A stretch of 64,000 nt of DNA from Sipunculus nudus (Eukaryota > Annelida > Sipuncula > Golfingiida > Sipunculidae), in assembly GCA_026874595.1 (NCBI GenBank), contig CM049306.1, positions 95,287,642 through 95,351,641 of the forward strand, in the 5' to 3' direction. The notes beneath the pieces are model-generated. The model was given only the letters and a program-made list of their open reading frames with translations. It ran no database searches and was not told where the DNA came from. Shown one piece after another: positions 14,501 through 29,500 of this stretch. The translations under genes were made by a program, and so were the position numbers. Positions within the stretch are counted from its first letter, which is position 1, and each line of letters starts with the position of its first letter.

Positions 14501-17500
14501 TGGTGTGGCTACTATTTCAGACTTGGCAACAGGCTAGAGGTCAGTCTCGATCTATTTATAGCTTTGGCAGACTGCCAACTGTATCAGATTAGGCAACAGG
14601 TCAAGAGTTCACTCAGTGCAGCCAGGTATGGGTCAGGAGTTCACTCAGTGCAGTAGCTGCATTCTATTTATAGTGTTAGCAGACTGCCCACTGCATCAGA
14701 TTTGGCACCAAAGTTCAGCCTTGATCTATTTATAGCTTTGGCAGACTGCCAACTGTATCAGATTATGCAACAGGTCAAGAGTTCACTCAGTCTAGCCAGG
14801 TGCATGTCATGAGTTCACTCAGTGCAGTAGCCTGAGCCAGCAAATTTGTCACAGTTCACTCGGGGGCAACTGCCTTTTTCACTTAAGCCTGGTCAGCTCC
14901 ATGCATCAGACTCAAGGTAATTTTGATGTATTGGCCTGATATTTTGACCTGTCTATGTGTCTTTGATGGCTTTCTTGTTTACAAGACAGGTGTCGCCACC
15001 TTCCATGACTTTTGCACAGTGTATGTGCCTGCTTATTACTACAGAGGAATTTGATATATCAGCCTGAAATTGGGCATATATATACATATCGAATAGCTTT
15101 GTCATATACAAAACGGGTGGTGCGCCTACAATAATTTTTGCACAGTGTGTGTCCCTGCTTATTTTCAGGAGGGGTTTGAAATATCAGTCTGAAATTGGGC
15201 ATATGTATATATCTCTGATAGCTTTATTGTATACAAGACTGGTGGTGCCAGCTACAATCATAATTGCGTTGTGTGCATCCATGCCATATTAGTGTAATTG
15301 TTTCTTATTCAAAATGTTTAGTACTTGCATTGTTCATAAACATGAGAAGTAATGGTCCAGCATCGAAGCATTTTACCTGGTGTATTTCCCAATGCACAGG
15401 TTTGCATTAGGCCTGTAGGCCTTGTTCACTGTACAGTCATGTTTCTGATATAATTGTTATTACTTTAATAATTATTGTATCTGCCAAAACAAAATGTTTT
15501 TGACTGAGAACTCCTCTGAGACTATTCGACTAATTTTTCCGAAACTTACACCAATAATTATCGGGTGACATGTGAACTGGTGCCAAACGAATTTGTGTTG
15601 ACCTCTGACCTTTCCTTCATTACCCAGCGTCCATTTGTGCGTCTGTTTCCACACATAAACCCACATATCTGGGGAACAGTTTGACCGATCAGGAAAAAAA
15701 TTTTGTACAAATGTATCCCTTGGATAGCTTTATAACATACACAACAAAAGGTGGTGCCAACTGCAACCATGTTTGCACAGTGTCCATCTGTTTGTCTGCC
15801 TTTGGTTAAAATCACTCATATCCCTGCAGTGGTTTGACTAATTCACCTGAAATTCGGCATGTGTTTACATCCTGGATAGCTTTCTTGATTTTATGACATG
15901 TGGCGCCACCTACATTCATGTTCACCCTGCAGACATCCATGCTTATATCTCCTATCTGGTTCGACGTATCTTCCTGAAAATTTGCATGTGTATAGATCTC
16001 ACATAGCTCTTTATCATACGCAAAACTGGTGGCGCCACCTGCAACCATTTTTGCACAGCGTTCGTCTGTTTGTTGCTGTGGGTTAAAATCACATATCTCA
16101 GCGGTGGATTGATATATCTGCCTAACATTTTGCAGGTTTATACATCCTTGACAGCTTCCTTGATTTTATGACAGGTGGCGCCACCTACATTCTAGTTTAG
16201 GCTGCAGACATCCAAGCTCATATCTCTGGAACCATTTGACCGATTTGGTCAAAATTTTGCATGTGTATTATCTCACATTGCTCTTTATCATATGCAAAAC
16301 TGGTGGCACCACCTGCAACAATTTTTGCACAGTGTCCGTCTGTCTGTCTGCTGTTGTATAAAATCACTCATATCTCTGCAGTAGTTTGACATATCTGCCT
16401 AAAATTTTGCAGGTTTATACATCCAGGACAGCTTTCCTGATTTTTTGACAGGTGGCGCCACCTACATTCTAGTTTACGCTGCAGACATCCAAGCTCATAT
16501 CTCGGGAATCGTTTGACCGATTGGGCCAAAATTTTGCATGTGTATAGCTCTCACATAGCTCTTTATCATACACAAAACTGGAGGGGCCACCTGCAACCAT
16601 TTTTGCACAGCATTTATCTGTTTGTCTGCCGTGGGCTAAAATCTCTCATATCTCTGTAGTGGTCTGATTTATCTGCCTAAAATTTTGCATATTTAAACAT
16701 CTTGGATAGCTTTCACGATTTTTTTGGAAGGTTGCGCCACCTACATCTATGTTAACACTGCAGACATTCAGGCTTATATCTCAGGACTGGTTGGACATAC
16801 CCCCATGAAATTTTCCATGTGTATAGATCTCACATAGCTCTTAATCATACTCAAGATTGGTGGCGCCAACTGCCACAATTTTTGCACAGCATCCTTCTGA
16901 TTGTCTGCTGTGGGATAAAATCACTCATATACAAGTAGTGGTTCAACTTATCTGCGCTAAATTTTGCATATGTAATCAACTTGGACAGCTTTCTGGATTT
17001 TGTGGTAGGTGGCACAACCTACATACACATTTCAGCTGCAGACATCCATGCTAATATGCAACACACCTCACTCTATTTCTCCTTGCCACTCAATCCATGC
17101 CTCACTTCGACCGTTCCACTCTGATTTTGGCTGATACACGTAGTCGCTTGTTGACTACCCGTATTCTAGTTGTTATATAAAGTTATTATTATTGAACACA
17201 TTATAAGCTCATTTGTAGAACTGTGCATGTAGTTGCAGTCTTACAAGTACAGACTTCAGAACTAAATCAGGATACCAACACAGGATACCAACTTTACGCT
17301 TGAATTGATCAAGGAAAGATGTTTCCAGTGTCACACTTATGGTTTATAACTATGCCTGTACTTCTGTGTTGCCCTGGTCGGGACATTGGAGTACTTAATA
17401 AAAAACAATGTAAACTATTAAAGATGTACGCTCTTTACACAGCGCTGTACCTATAGGCCTACTACCTATATAGTAAGCGCTGTTTGTTATGACCTCGTAT

Positions 17501-20500
17501 CCTGAATTGCTACACCAGAGGGGAGCACTGTATTTTTGTCCATCAGATGAGACCTTGTGCTGGAAGACACAGCCAAGCGAGGAATACACGGAGCCAATGT
17601 TGTTCATTTCGTTTTGAGTGACATCTCATCGCCCCGTTAACTGTCTGAACAGGCCACAGGCTCATAGAGAATGGCCCCAGACGTGGTTTGTTAAGGGCCT
17701 TGGGTACATAGGATGCCCGGCCGGTGAGCTGTAATTCAAACAAAATGTAACAACAAAGGCTGCATGCACACCACGCTAGCTGGTTTCAGTTCTGCAGACA
17801 TCAGGTACATGGCTATGCTAACACAGTCATAATGTCATAATCAAATCGGTTGATGATGCAAGAATGCAGAGGGAGCATATTAAAGATGGAAAGATGGCAA
17901 GCTTCTTTTGTAACTAAAAGCCTTTATTTCACCAGGTGATAGTATCACCAACCTCCATCCATCTAGTTTCCATGATCCCCAACAGATGTCTCTGTTTGAA
18001 AGTTTGTATGGCTATATTAGCTTCCAAGTTTTGCAGGTCTCAGTCATTTTAATGTCACAGTAAAACCCAATTATGTCAGAAGAATTAATAACTGGTAATT
18101 AGCTGTTAATGCACATGTTAATCCCCCAACAATGTTGATAATATATACAGAAACAAAAAAAGGAACAGAGGTTATGTAGTTATCTTAACGATAGTAAACC
18201 CATATGGGTGAACATTGAATTAACTCAGGGCTGAGTAGCTGGTAGCAAATTTTTACTCAAGTACTCCATAGGCATTGCTTGACTCAGACTTGAGTACTTG
18301 TTACCATGAAAACATTTGAACTACAAAAACACTTAAAAAAAGAACTTATATTTTCTTACTTTTTTCTTTAATGCTTTACATTAACATTTGTAATCTGTGT
18401 CAAGGGATGCTGTGACACATTATTATTGTAAGAACACCTAAGTTATAATTTACAGGAAACAAATTATATTTACAGTCATAATTGATAATTACATGATTTC
18501 CCAAAATGTAGGCCTACATTAGCACTCAAGTCCTGATTTAAGACTCGAGTGCTCTGTAAGAACTACTCAGAATTAAGTAATTGAGTATTCTTTGCAGCTC
18601 TTAAAGAGTTTCCATCTGTACTCCACATACATGATGGGCATTAGCTGAGTCAAATCAGCATAACAGTCTTTCCTTGAAACGTTTGTGCACTTGGTGCCTG
18701 TAAACTCTGTTGTTCAGAGAATAAATAGCCTTTACTCTGCATGTTATGATCTCAGTGTCATAAAACAGGTATAACTTGGTGCTCCAATCTGTCAACGGTT
18801 TGACAGATACAAAGCTAAATGGTTACCCCATGTATAGTCAAAACTGAAAATGAAAGTATATGTAGGCTCGGGGCAAGAGTGGTTTGGTTTAGTATTGCCA
18901 TGTCAGTAAAAATCTATTTTTCAGTTTTGCTTTCATTGCAGATGTAGATGTCAATTGATGTCCAACTTGTTAAATTTGTATTTGATTTCCATGGTGATTC
19001 AAGTTTAAATCAAGGCCTCAAGTTTACCTGGACCAAAAGTAATGCATGAACAGCTGTTATCAAAACTGTCACACAGATGGCGCTGTAGCCTCTGCATAAC
19101 TGATATTGCTTTAGGCCCATGCCACATATTTATCATGCTTGCGTGCTTAAAGGGACAGGATATCCAAGAAAATCAATATAATGTAATACAGATTGATTGA
19201 AAGTAATGAAAATTAAATAATATAATTTTTTTTTACAGGAAAGTATATTCTTTAAGACAGAAAGGATTTTATTTAACAATAAGAGATTGAGTAATAAGTT
19301 TCAAAAGATAGGATTATGTTATCTCACCATTTGGTTTTTGTGAAAAGTCTGTCTGCTGTATTTTTCATGCGCTGGAGCCTAACAGTTAAATATTTTGGTA
19401 TTCCATATAACAGAGTATTTGCATTATCAAGTCTAGAAATTACCATAGATTAAACTAAAGTTCTGCAAGCATCAGTGGTATATATTGTCTTATCTTTTCA
19501 ATTATGCTGATCATATGGTAGCAGGATCTTGTGACTGCATTTTCCTGTTTCTCCATGGATAAGGATCATCATAAAGAACTATCTTGAAGTACACCAAAAT
19601 TTTTCATATGATTAGATGGAGCAAATATGTCATTTTCAATAGATATAGTGAAGTCCTGTGTTTTCAGGTGAAAAATGATAAATTCTAAATTTTCCTGATT
19701 TAGCATCAGCATATTGGAACTCCTCCAACTTTTTACTTCTGAGACAACAACCAACAAGTTTGGATTCTATTGAACTCCAGTCTGTCTTGGGTTTGATGAC
19801 TATATATGCCTGAGCATCATCAGCATAAATATTGTGGTGCTTATGCTTTTGGATTATATATCCAACTGGCTGTGTGTACATGCAGTATAACTTTGGCCCC
19901 AGCACTGACCCCTGAGACATGCCAAGACTCTAAGACCACTGAACCAAAATTTTACACAATTATCGGGTCACATGTGAACTGGTGCCAAAATATTTTGCGT
20001 GGACCTGTGACCTTTCATCTCTCCAGTGCGTCCATCTGTGTGTCTGTTTTGAAACATTTACCCACATATCTTTGGACTCTTGTGACCAATCAGGCTGAAA
20101 ATTTTGCACAAATGTAGCCCTTGGATAGCTTTATAACATACATAATAATGGTGGCACCACCTGCAAACTTTTTGCAGAGCGTCCATCTGTTCATCTGCTA
20201 TGGGGCCCCCCAGAATAGTAAAAAAATTCATTAAAAAACTTCAATATCTGATTAACTACATCACTGATGGTCATGATTTTTGGCATACATATTGATCATG
20301 AGATGTTTCATCAGTTCCTGCAGACTGGTGGCGCCACCTGTATTTTTCAAATTTTTACAATTTTTTTTTCTATTTTTTGAGACCTTTAAGGATGTAGTTA
20401 TCTGTCAACAGGGTTCAAATTGTATAGACTGGACCTAGAATCTTCATTCTTGACACACAGGGAGACCCATGAAAAGTCTCCATGGAAACCTGGAATTAGG

Positions 20501-23500
20501 TCTCTGTTACCCATATCCTTTGAGCTATGGCGCTCTAAAGTACAGCTAAAAATAATGGAAAATATGATACAAAAGCTGAAGTATCTGAACAACTAATGCA
20601 GAGATCACCATAATTGTTTGCATGGATATTGATCATGGAGTGTTTCATCAGGTTCTGCAGCCTGGGTGCGCCACCTCTATTTTTTCTGAATTTTTACGAA
20701 TTTTTTTCTCTATTTTTTAGACCTTAAAAAATGGGGACATCTGTTAACAGGGCACAAATCGTAAAGACTTGACCTAGAATCTTCATTCTTAAAATTCTGA
20801 GAGACCTATGAAAAGTCTCCATTGAAACCAGAAATTAGGTCTCTGTTACCCATATCCTTTGAGCTATGGGGCCCCAAAGTACCCCCCAGAATAGTAAAAA
20901 ATTTCATTAAAAAAACTTCAGTATCTGATTAACTACATCACTGATGGTCATGATTTTTGGCATACATATTGATCATGAGATGTTTCTTCAGTTCCTGCAG
21001 ACTGGTGGCGCCACCTGTATTTTTCAAATTTTTACAATTTTTTTTCTCTATTTTTGAGACCTTTAAGGATGTAGATATCTGTCAACAGGGTACAAATTGT
21101 AACAATTGGACCTAGAATCTTCATTCTTGTCATGCAAGGAGGCCCATGAAAAGTGTCTGTGGAAACCTCCAAGCTATAGGACTCCAAAGTATCCCTCAGA
21201 ATAATGGAAAATTTGATACAAAAGCTGAAGTATCTGAACAACTAATCCAGAGACCACCGTGCTTCTTTGCATGGATATTGACCATTAAGTCTTTTTATTA
21301 GTTTCTGCAGACTGGTGGAGCCACCTGTAATTTTTTTTTAAAGTTTACGCATTTTTTCTCTATTTTTTAGATATATTAATATAGACACAATCTCAGCCTG
21401 TTGGGTAATCTGTTTGATGCTTCAGTTGAATAGGTATATGCTTCCTTTCAGATGATAAAATTTCCTTTTGCAAATCTCTTCCCAGTCAGCTGAGCGTCAT
21501 GACCCATTGGTCACTTGTTACACAGCAACCATCTGTTTGGCTGCCCTGGGATAAAATCACTCATATCTCTGCAGTGGTTTGACTTATCTACCTAAACTTT
21601 TGCATGTATATACATCTTTGATATAGCTTCTTGGATTTTGTGGCAGGTGGCGCCACCTACATTCACATTCAGGCTGCAGACATCCAGGCATATATCTTAG
21701 GACTGGTTTGAGGTATCCTCCTGAAATTTTGCATGTGTATACTATAGATCTCACATAGCTCTTTATCATACACAAAACTGGTGGCGCCCAGCAACCATTT
21801 TGCACAGCATCTGTCTGTTTGTCTGCCCTTGGATAAAATCACTCATATCTCGGCAGTGGTTTGACTTAACTGCCTAAAATTTTGCAATTGTATACAACTT
21901 GGATAACCTGGATTTTGTGACAAGTGGCACCAAATACATACACATTTCGACTGCAGACATCCATGCTAATATGCAACACACCTCACTATTTCCCCTTGCC
22001 ACTCAATCCATGCCTCACTTCACCTGTTCCACTCTGATTTCAGCAGATGTAGTCGCTTGTCATCTACTGGTAGTCTAGTTTCTTATGAACCTAATAACTT
22101 TTGAATTGCTCAATATTTTTTTTTTCATGAAATTTGATATATGAATTGTTTCAACCAAATTCTCAGATGAATTTGAAACTGGTGACCTTGACCCAGATCT
22201 TCAGGGTCAAATCTCTCTAACTACAGCTCATTGTTTCTAGGATTTCATATTAAAATGATAACTTTTGAACCACTCAATATATTTTCATGAAATTTGATAA
22301 GGTAAACAAAATCAAAATAATTTTTTTTGTGAAAGCTTTAACTTCTGAACTGCTCAATATTTTTTGGTGAATTTTGATATGTGAAATCAGTCTGAATACA
22401 TGAATTGTTTCAATCAAGCTGTTCCTCATCTTCTCTAGGATTTAACATAAATTGTAAGATAACAAAGTATGGTAATGATATATAGTCAGTACTGTATGGT
22501 CTGATTAATTTAGTTGAGACCTTGTGGTAAGAAAATTAGTCAAAATCATATGGTTTGATTAACAAACAGCCAAGGCCTTTTAGCTCAATGAATAGTTAGT
22601 GTACAACTGTTTGTCTACTTGTAAGTTAATATATCATTTAATTATACTCTTTTCACAGACTGCTCTATTCATGATATCAGTGTATTTAAGTACAGTTTAC
22701 TGTTTGGAGAACACACTGACATGATCCAGAGGGCTGAATAATACAGAAAACAGGAGCAGTAATTGCTAGATTATGCGTGTAATTTCTTTAAATCAATACT
22801 TGTGCATGAGTAGTTTAGATATCCATAAAAAAACAGCATATATGGTCTTGTTAAACAAACAGTGACCATACAGATTTTTGTGTCATATGTTCAGACAGGC
22901 TGATATGTTTATTTGTTATGTGTGAGGTCACCCCTGCAGAGCTCCCCCTAAGGCCTTATATTTAAATAAAAACCACCATGAGTACCCCAGTGCCATGTGG
23001 TCTAAACAAATTGTCTCACCACTCAATTGCCTAAGTAAGCGACCTCTGACCTTTGGGAATCAAATATTTACTTGGGTTTCTGTTATAAATCAGGTGCTAT
23101 TGCACAGATATAATTGATACTAAGGTTCTAGTGCCGGGTGGCAGAGAAAGTAAACAAGGTATGGTGTGTACAACCGAGTCAGGACCGGGGGACTGTACAG
23201 GGGCCCTGTATATATAAGGTATATATACTCCATCCCACGTGACTATACCAGCACAGATAGCTTGTTTAGCCTTTGTTACTAAGTAGGCAACCCAGGGGAT
23301 GATATTGTCCAAGCTTCATTGGACGTAGATTACAGTAAGAGGTTTTGGTCTGTATTGGCATGCAGGGCCTCCAAAAAGAGTCATTCAGGGACTGACAGAC
23401 TCAAGTCTCTGTAAGAGTTTATCAGGAATTGACAAACGATCTCAGTAAGGGACTTACTGGCATAGACTTGATCACCAAGGCCAGTTAGAGAAGCACACAG

Positions 23501-26500
23501 GGACAGACAATCAGAAAGGAGAAAGCTCTCTTTTATGAAATTTTGTGAAACTTATATTTTTTGTGTATTAAAAAATTAGTGACTATTTTAATTTTTGATT
23601 CACACTTGGACCTGGAGTGGAGGAATGTGATAAGGAATTCCTTAGGAATTTATTGTGTCATACATTTTATGTGTGAAAAAATGTATTTCTCATTGATTAT
23701 CAGAAGTTGGTACAATGTGATGTGATTTTTCCAGAAACTTATATTGTCAGTTTAATACAAGAATCTTGACCTGGACATCAAGGAATGCAGATAAAAAAAA
23801 GGAATTAACAAATGGAAATAATTATTGTCATTAGTTTGAAGTCTGGTGGGATTTTATAACAGGAGATATTACTACATGTGATCAACTCAATTGTTTGAAA
23901 AGAAATCAGTGGATTGGACTTGATTTTTGAAACTGTCACCATGGCGACCACTGGACGTCCTTTCTTGACCTCTATGTCACCGTCATTACACGGCCCGCCT
24001 GGTGATGATGATGATGATATATATGACACTGATTCTTCTTCAGATGAGGAGTCTGCCGTCACGACAACGGAACATGATGAACTTGCCACACCGGTAGAGA
24101 AGAAACTGAACTTGGATGACTACCCTAGTCCTATGAAAAAATATGGCACACTCCAGGAGTGGCTGAACGCAGACTTTTCTGATTCTGATGAATATGATAC
24201 AGACCTGGAGGAAGACTTCCCACCTGGTAAGTAAAAAATATTCTTATTTAGGCCTAAAAAATAAAAGGTATGGTCCTCAGGCACCATCCAAGTCAATTGT
24301 AACCCCCCTGCATCAAATGGTTCCATTTTGATTTTTAACATCCTGTGAGCTTATGCGATGGCGCGGCGTTGTCCGCTGTCCAAGGCTGGCTGTCCGCCAT
24401 CCATGGCTGTAAGTCAGAAACCGTCAAAGCTAGCAGCTCCAAATTACATGTAAGAATTAGTCACATGTAAAACATGGTGCCCTAGAGCTTATTATTGGGT
24501 ATCTGCATTAATTTAGATTTTATAGAGAAAAAGCTTAAAAACCTTTAAAAATCTTCTTCTCTGAAACTGTCCAGCCAAATTGTCCAATATTTCACAGAAA
24601 TGTTCCCTGAAACAATCTCTCTCATGTTTGTTCGAATGGTTCCAGTTTGGTGAATTTTGACCGAGTTACAGGAAGTTGAACTTAGTCAATTGCATGCCAA
24701 AATTACAATCTCAGAAACGGCTGGAGCTATCATCATCAAATTTTATGTAAATGTTGGTCACTTGAGTCATATCTGAATTTGAGGTATTAGTTGCGTCACC
24801 TGCATTGGTCTTTTTGTATGGGGTTCAACAGTGGCTGAAGCATACAGAGGGCTACAAAAAACTTCTTCTCTGAAAGTGTAAAGCCAAATTGTTTAATATT
24901 GGACAGAAATGCTCCTAGGGTAGTGCTTTCTTAAGTTTGCTCAAATGGTTTCTGGTCAATGACTTTTGGGCGAGTTATGGGAAGCTGAATATAGTCAGAT
25001 GTTATAGCAGCCGATTTCTGCTCAGTGGCTACAAAGATCTTCTTCTCAAAAACAACTTGGTCAAATTCTTTAATCTCACACATCAATGATCCTTAAATGT
25101 TAATAATTCTAATTTGTTCAGATGATTTTATTCAGTGATTTTCTTAGACTTTATACAGGAAAAGTTAAAAAAGATATAAAAATCTTCTTCTCCGAAACTT
25201 TCCAGCCAAATTGTCCAATATTTCACAGAAATGATCCCTAGAACAATCTCTCGCAAATTTGTTTGAATGGCTCCAGTTCGGTGATTTTTGGCTGAGTTAC
25301 AGGAGGTTTAACTTAGTCATCTTTGCAAAAAAAGCATACTAAACTTAAAATCTCAGAAACAGCTGGAGCTGTCATCACCATATGTTATGCCAATGTTTGT
25401 CACATGAGTCATATTTGAAATGGAGGTGTTGGTGGCGCCACCTAAATTGATCTGTTTTTTACAAGCAAAAGTTTAGACTCTTCTAGCTTATACACTGTTC
25501 TTTTAAGAAACTGTTAAACTGATTGGTTTAAACTTTACAAGAATTGTTCTGTGGTATTTTTCTGTCAGTTTTATAAGAATAGATTGGGTAAATGCAGCTT
25601 TAAAAAAACAGTGTAGCCAATTGAAAAAGGCTTTCAGTGTTTGAAAACAGATTTGGCAGCATGGCAAGTTTCAACATGTCAGGTCAAGAGGTCAATCAGT
25701 GCACCCAGGTGCAGTCCAGACATTACAAAGGCAACTGACCTGGCTCTGCCTGGTGTCCAGATACAGTCTAGATGTCTAGATGATGTGTCTAGACAAAATT
25801 GTCTAGACGTCTAGAACCTGCCAACTGTGTCAGATTTATAATAGGTCAAGTTACGCTCTGTATCTATAAATAACTTTGGCAGACTGCCAACCATTTCAGA
25901 TTTGCCAACAGGTCAAGTTTCAGTCTAAGAGCCAGTGGTAAGTTTCAGTCTGTAACAGCCAGTGGTGCAGTTACATGTGGCACATTAGGTACCCTTGACC
26001 TGGGGGATAGCTGAGCCTCCATTGCCAGGATGCATGTATAGGTGTGATTCAATACCAAGGCTAAAAGAGGAACTTGTTTTTAGATTTTATAGGGAAAAAG
26101 CTAAAAAACATTTTAAAATGTTCTTCTCCCAAACCATGCTGTCAAATTGTCCGTTCATATGTCCCAGTATCCCTCACTGGCAAAAAGAACAAATCTGAAA
26201 TATCCTGACTGATACATACTAGTTTTAAAATGTCCTAGTCAGAAACGTCCATTTGGCTGAAATCATAATGACAAAGGTAGATATGCAGGACATGAGAGGA
26301 TCAATATTAAATTTTAAAAATAAACATTCATACTCCCAAACTTTGCACAGGTTTGCATTAGGCCTGTAGACCTTGTTTCTCATTCAAGAAGGTAAAATAA
26401 TACAATTTTGATAAGATTTCCTGTGTTATGTAGTGCTTTTACCTGTTTAGGAAAAAAATTCTTTAATTTTCATGATTTTCCCCAGATCTTATGAGATTTT

Positions 26501-29500
26501 AATCAAAACATACAAAAAAAGGTAAAAAATAAAATATTGCCTGCCCGCACTGATAAAAAGTGCCTGAGAACCATACCTTTTATTTTGGCCTTTTATGGCT
26601 TCTCGGAAATCATATATTCTTCCTGTCATCCAGTTCTTTTAAAGTACTTTTATTTTTCAACGAATAGTTCATTTTGGTACGTTCGTCTATGACGGGATGT
26701 ATTATGATATACCCACAGTCTGTCCATTAACTTTTAGTGTCATTGCAGTAACTTATTTGGGCTTTGATGGACTTTCAGGAAACTCACCATAACTACTTAC
26801 CAGTAGATTACTCACATGAGTATGATTTTAGGCAAAATCCAAGCATATTTAAGGAAGTCATAGGTCACAAGATATGCATTGAGCATATTATGTACCATAT
26901 TTGCGGTGCTCTTGTTAAAGATTTTTTTGGTGGAGGTTACTGTCTCCTTTTTTTATGGTGTCTTATCTAATTCTTAATTAAAGTATATACATCTGTAGAG
27001 TTCCATTGAGGTTTGGGACTGTGTGACAGGCAAGAAGCACTCATTCCCGTAATGTTATTTTGTATCCTGGTGTCACCCAGGCCATGCACCTGTAGGTCCT
27101 GGGTGTACAATCACCCCCATTGCTGGGTCTTAACACCAAGGAACCCTCCAAAGACGCACTCATGTGAGTGATACATGGCTTTGGGGCACTGCCTTCCAAT
27201 TAAGCCTGAAGAGGGCCTACTTCAGGTGGAGGCCAATTATAAAAAACATCTCTCCACTCCTTGGCTGAGATTTGAACTCACGACCACCTGGTTTTGAGTT
27301 GCTGTAACCCTAGACTAGAAAAGTTTAGTTTAAATTGGTAGGTACATAAGAACCAGGTGTATACAGGGAAACAAAATACCATCCTTCTATAATTAAAAAA
27401 TATTCAGTTATTTTAAAATTTGAGACATGACTTTTCAGATCAAATGAAAGAGTAAAAAAAATTAGGATATAAATTAAGGAAATAATAAATTTGAATGTCA
27501 AAGTGGGTTGTCACTTGTATAAAATTATAACAAAGTGAAAGCTTTCTAGAAATTATCTCAAGAAAGGGATGGACATAGATCAGTGAAATAGATCAAAGGG
27601 TTCATTTCTCATGCTGTTAATGATATTAGACATTAATCAAGAAACAAAAATTCCCCCAAAATATTTTCCCAATGTTCTTAGTATGCCCAGACAAGATGTG
27701 GATGTCATAAGTTTCTGAATGGCTATCAGATCAAATGCGTTCAATGAATATTTATTAAGGTTATATAGTCATCAACTTGTGTGTCTTTGATTATATATTC
27801 TTAACAAGTTTTTTTAATGCCATTTAATATTGATTAAGACCAAAGTTCATACTGGCTTCTGTGAGTTTTGCATTGGTGTTATAAACCAGTGATAGCAATG
27901 ATTTTATATATACACAGGACCTGCAGGTTCAGTAGACACTTGGCTATAAACTGACAGGAAGCACATGAAATGGAATTTTGTAGATGTACATACCTAGCTT
28001 AAAGAAATAGATAAGTCAGCATTTTGAAGGTTATAACCCCCATCAAAAAAGCTCAAATTCCATGACTTGCACCAAGTTCCAGTCAAAGAGGTTTAGCTAG
28101 ATTTAAGTAATAGCCAAAGCAGGAAAATGTGATTTTTTTTCTAGACGCCTGTCATATGAACCTAGTATTACAGTATACCCACTGTCCATTTGTTAACTTT
28201 TAGTGTCGCAGCAATAACTTACCATGGCTTTGATGGATAGTTCAATTATTGGCAACATCCACACATATTTGATTTGGTTACTTTGTGGTGTCAACCTGAT
28301 AACTTAAGAAGAATATGAAGGATTTTGATAAAACTCATCAGAAATATTAATCAATATCATGTCTTGCCTAAGATCGATTTCCAGCAAAATCTATGCATAT
28401 TTAATGAGGACAGAGGTCTTTGAAGGGACCATGGTGACTTACCAAAAATTCTATAGATTTTCATGAAACACATTATACATATTTACCAATAGAGTTTCTC
28501 ACCTGAATTACCTTCTCATCAAAGTTCATGCATATTTAATGAGGTCAGAGGTCACCAGATACACAACAGGCATATTATGCACGTCTGTTGTGCTCTAGTT
28601 TAATATTGCACAAGTAGGATGAATTTTGATGAAATGTTCCTATGTACAATACAGTACTTATTAATCAGAAAACAGTCATACTAAATATATTAGTTTTTCC
28701 AATCTTTCTGGAAGTGTGAGCTTTAAAGATGGCACTTTGTTTTTTTTTTTTCCCCCGATTAATATGATTTCTTTACAATGTGACTGCTCAAGCTGGAAAA
28801 CCCAGAAATATGCCCATATTTATATTACTATTGAAGTAAGACAACTGTGAACATAGTCACATCTGAACTGTCCAGAGTGAATGTTAGATTACAGCATCAA
28901 TAAATTCATTAAATTGTCTGTGTACAAGGTCATTGTAGCTCCCTGATATATAAAATCTGATGATCAAAAGCCAATATAGCATTAACTTTAATCCCAGGCA
29001 CAGTGATGCCACTTCAAATGTGAGACTCAAGTGAGATTAATAGATCATTATAAATGCCACGATAAACTCCAGACACGTCACTATCAGTAATATCCCATGA
29101 ACCAACATCTCACAAATGGAACATTTGTGACTGCCAGTGAGACCAGTGACATTTGACCTTGAGTCAAGTATCAAGTAACTTTGCAAATTTGACCTTCAGG
29201 TCATAGAAGAGCTCTTACTCAGAGTAACCGGCCAGCACCTGTACATTAGGAGCCCAATGAGGCACGTCTACGAACATAGCAACGTGTACAATGTCGTTTA
29301 AGATTCATTTCTCTACAGACTTTGCAAGTGCCGACAACACTCACATTTTGTTTACTGTCACTCCCAATTCTATTTGTTGATCAGCACTTAAGTATTTCCA
29401 GCTGGAAGTTGTTGATAAAAACACATACCAAGTAAAATGATCACAGGTGTGAAGTCACCCCTTCCACCTGCAGTCTTGGTGCCTCTCTGTAACATGGTTA

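Noticed and set aside
15472-17054. Several 60-85-codon frames on both strands
   Set aside because: All derive from the 278-bp dimeric repeat; they are not kept open from unit to unit.
22570-22625. tRNA-like segment (TTTTAGCTCAATGAATAGTTAG)
   Set aside because: It resembles the D-arm/A-box region, but no B box or acceptor stem follows at the right distance.
23805-24341. - strand Ser/Glu-rich frames
   Set aside because: They are shadows of the acidic + strand exon at 23941-24226, which has a good start context and donor.
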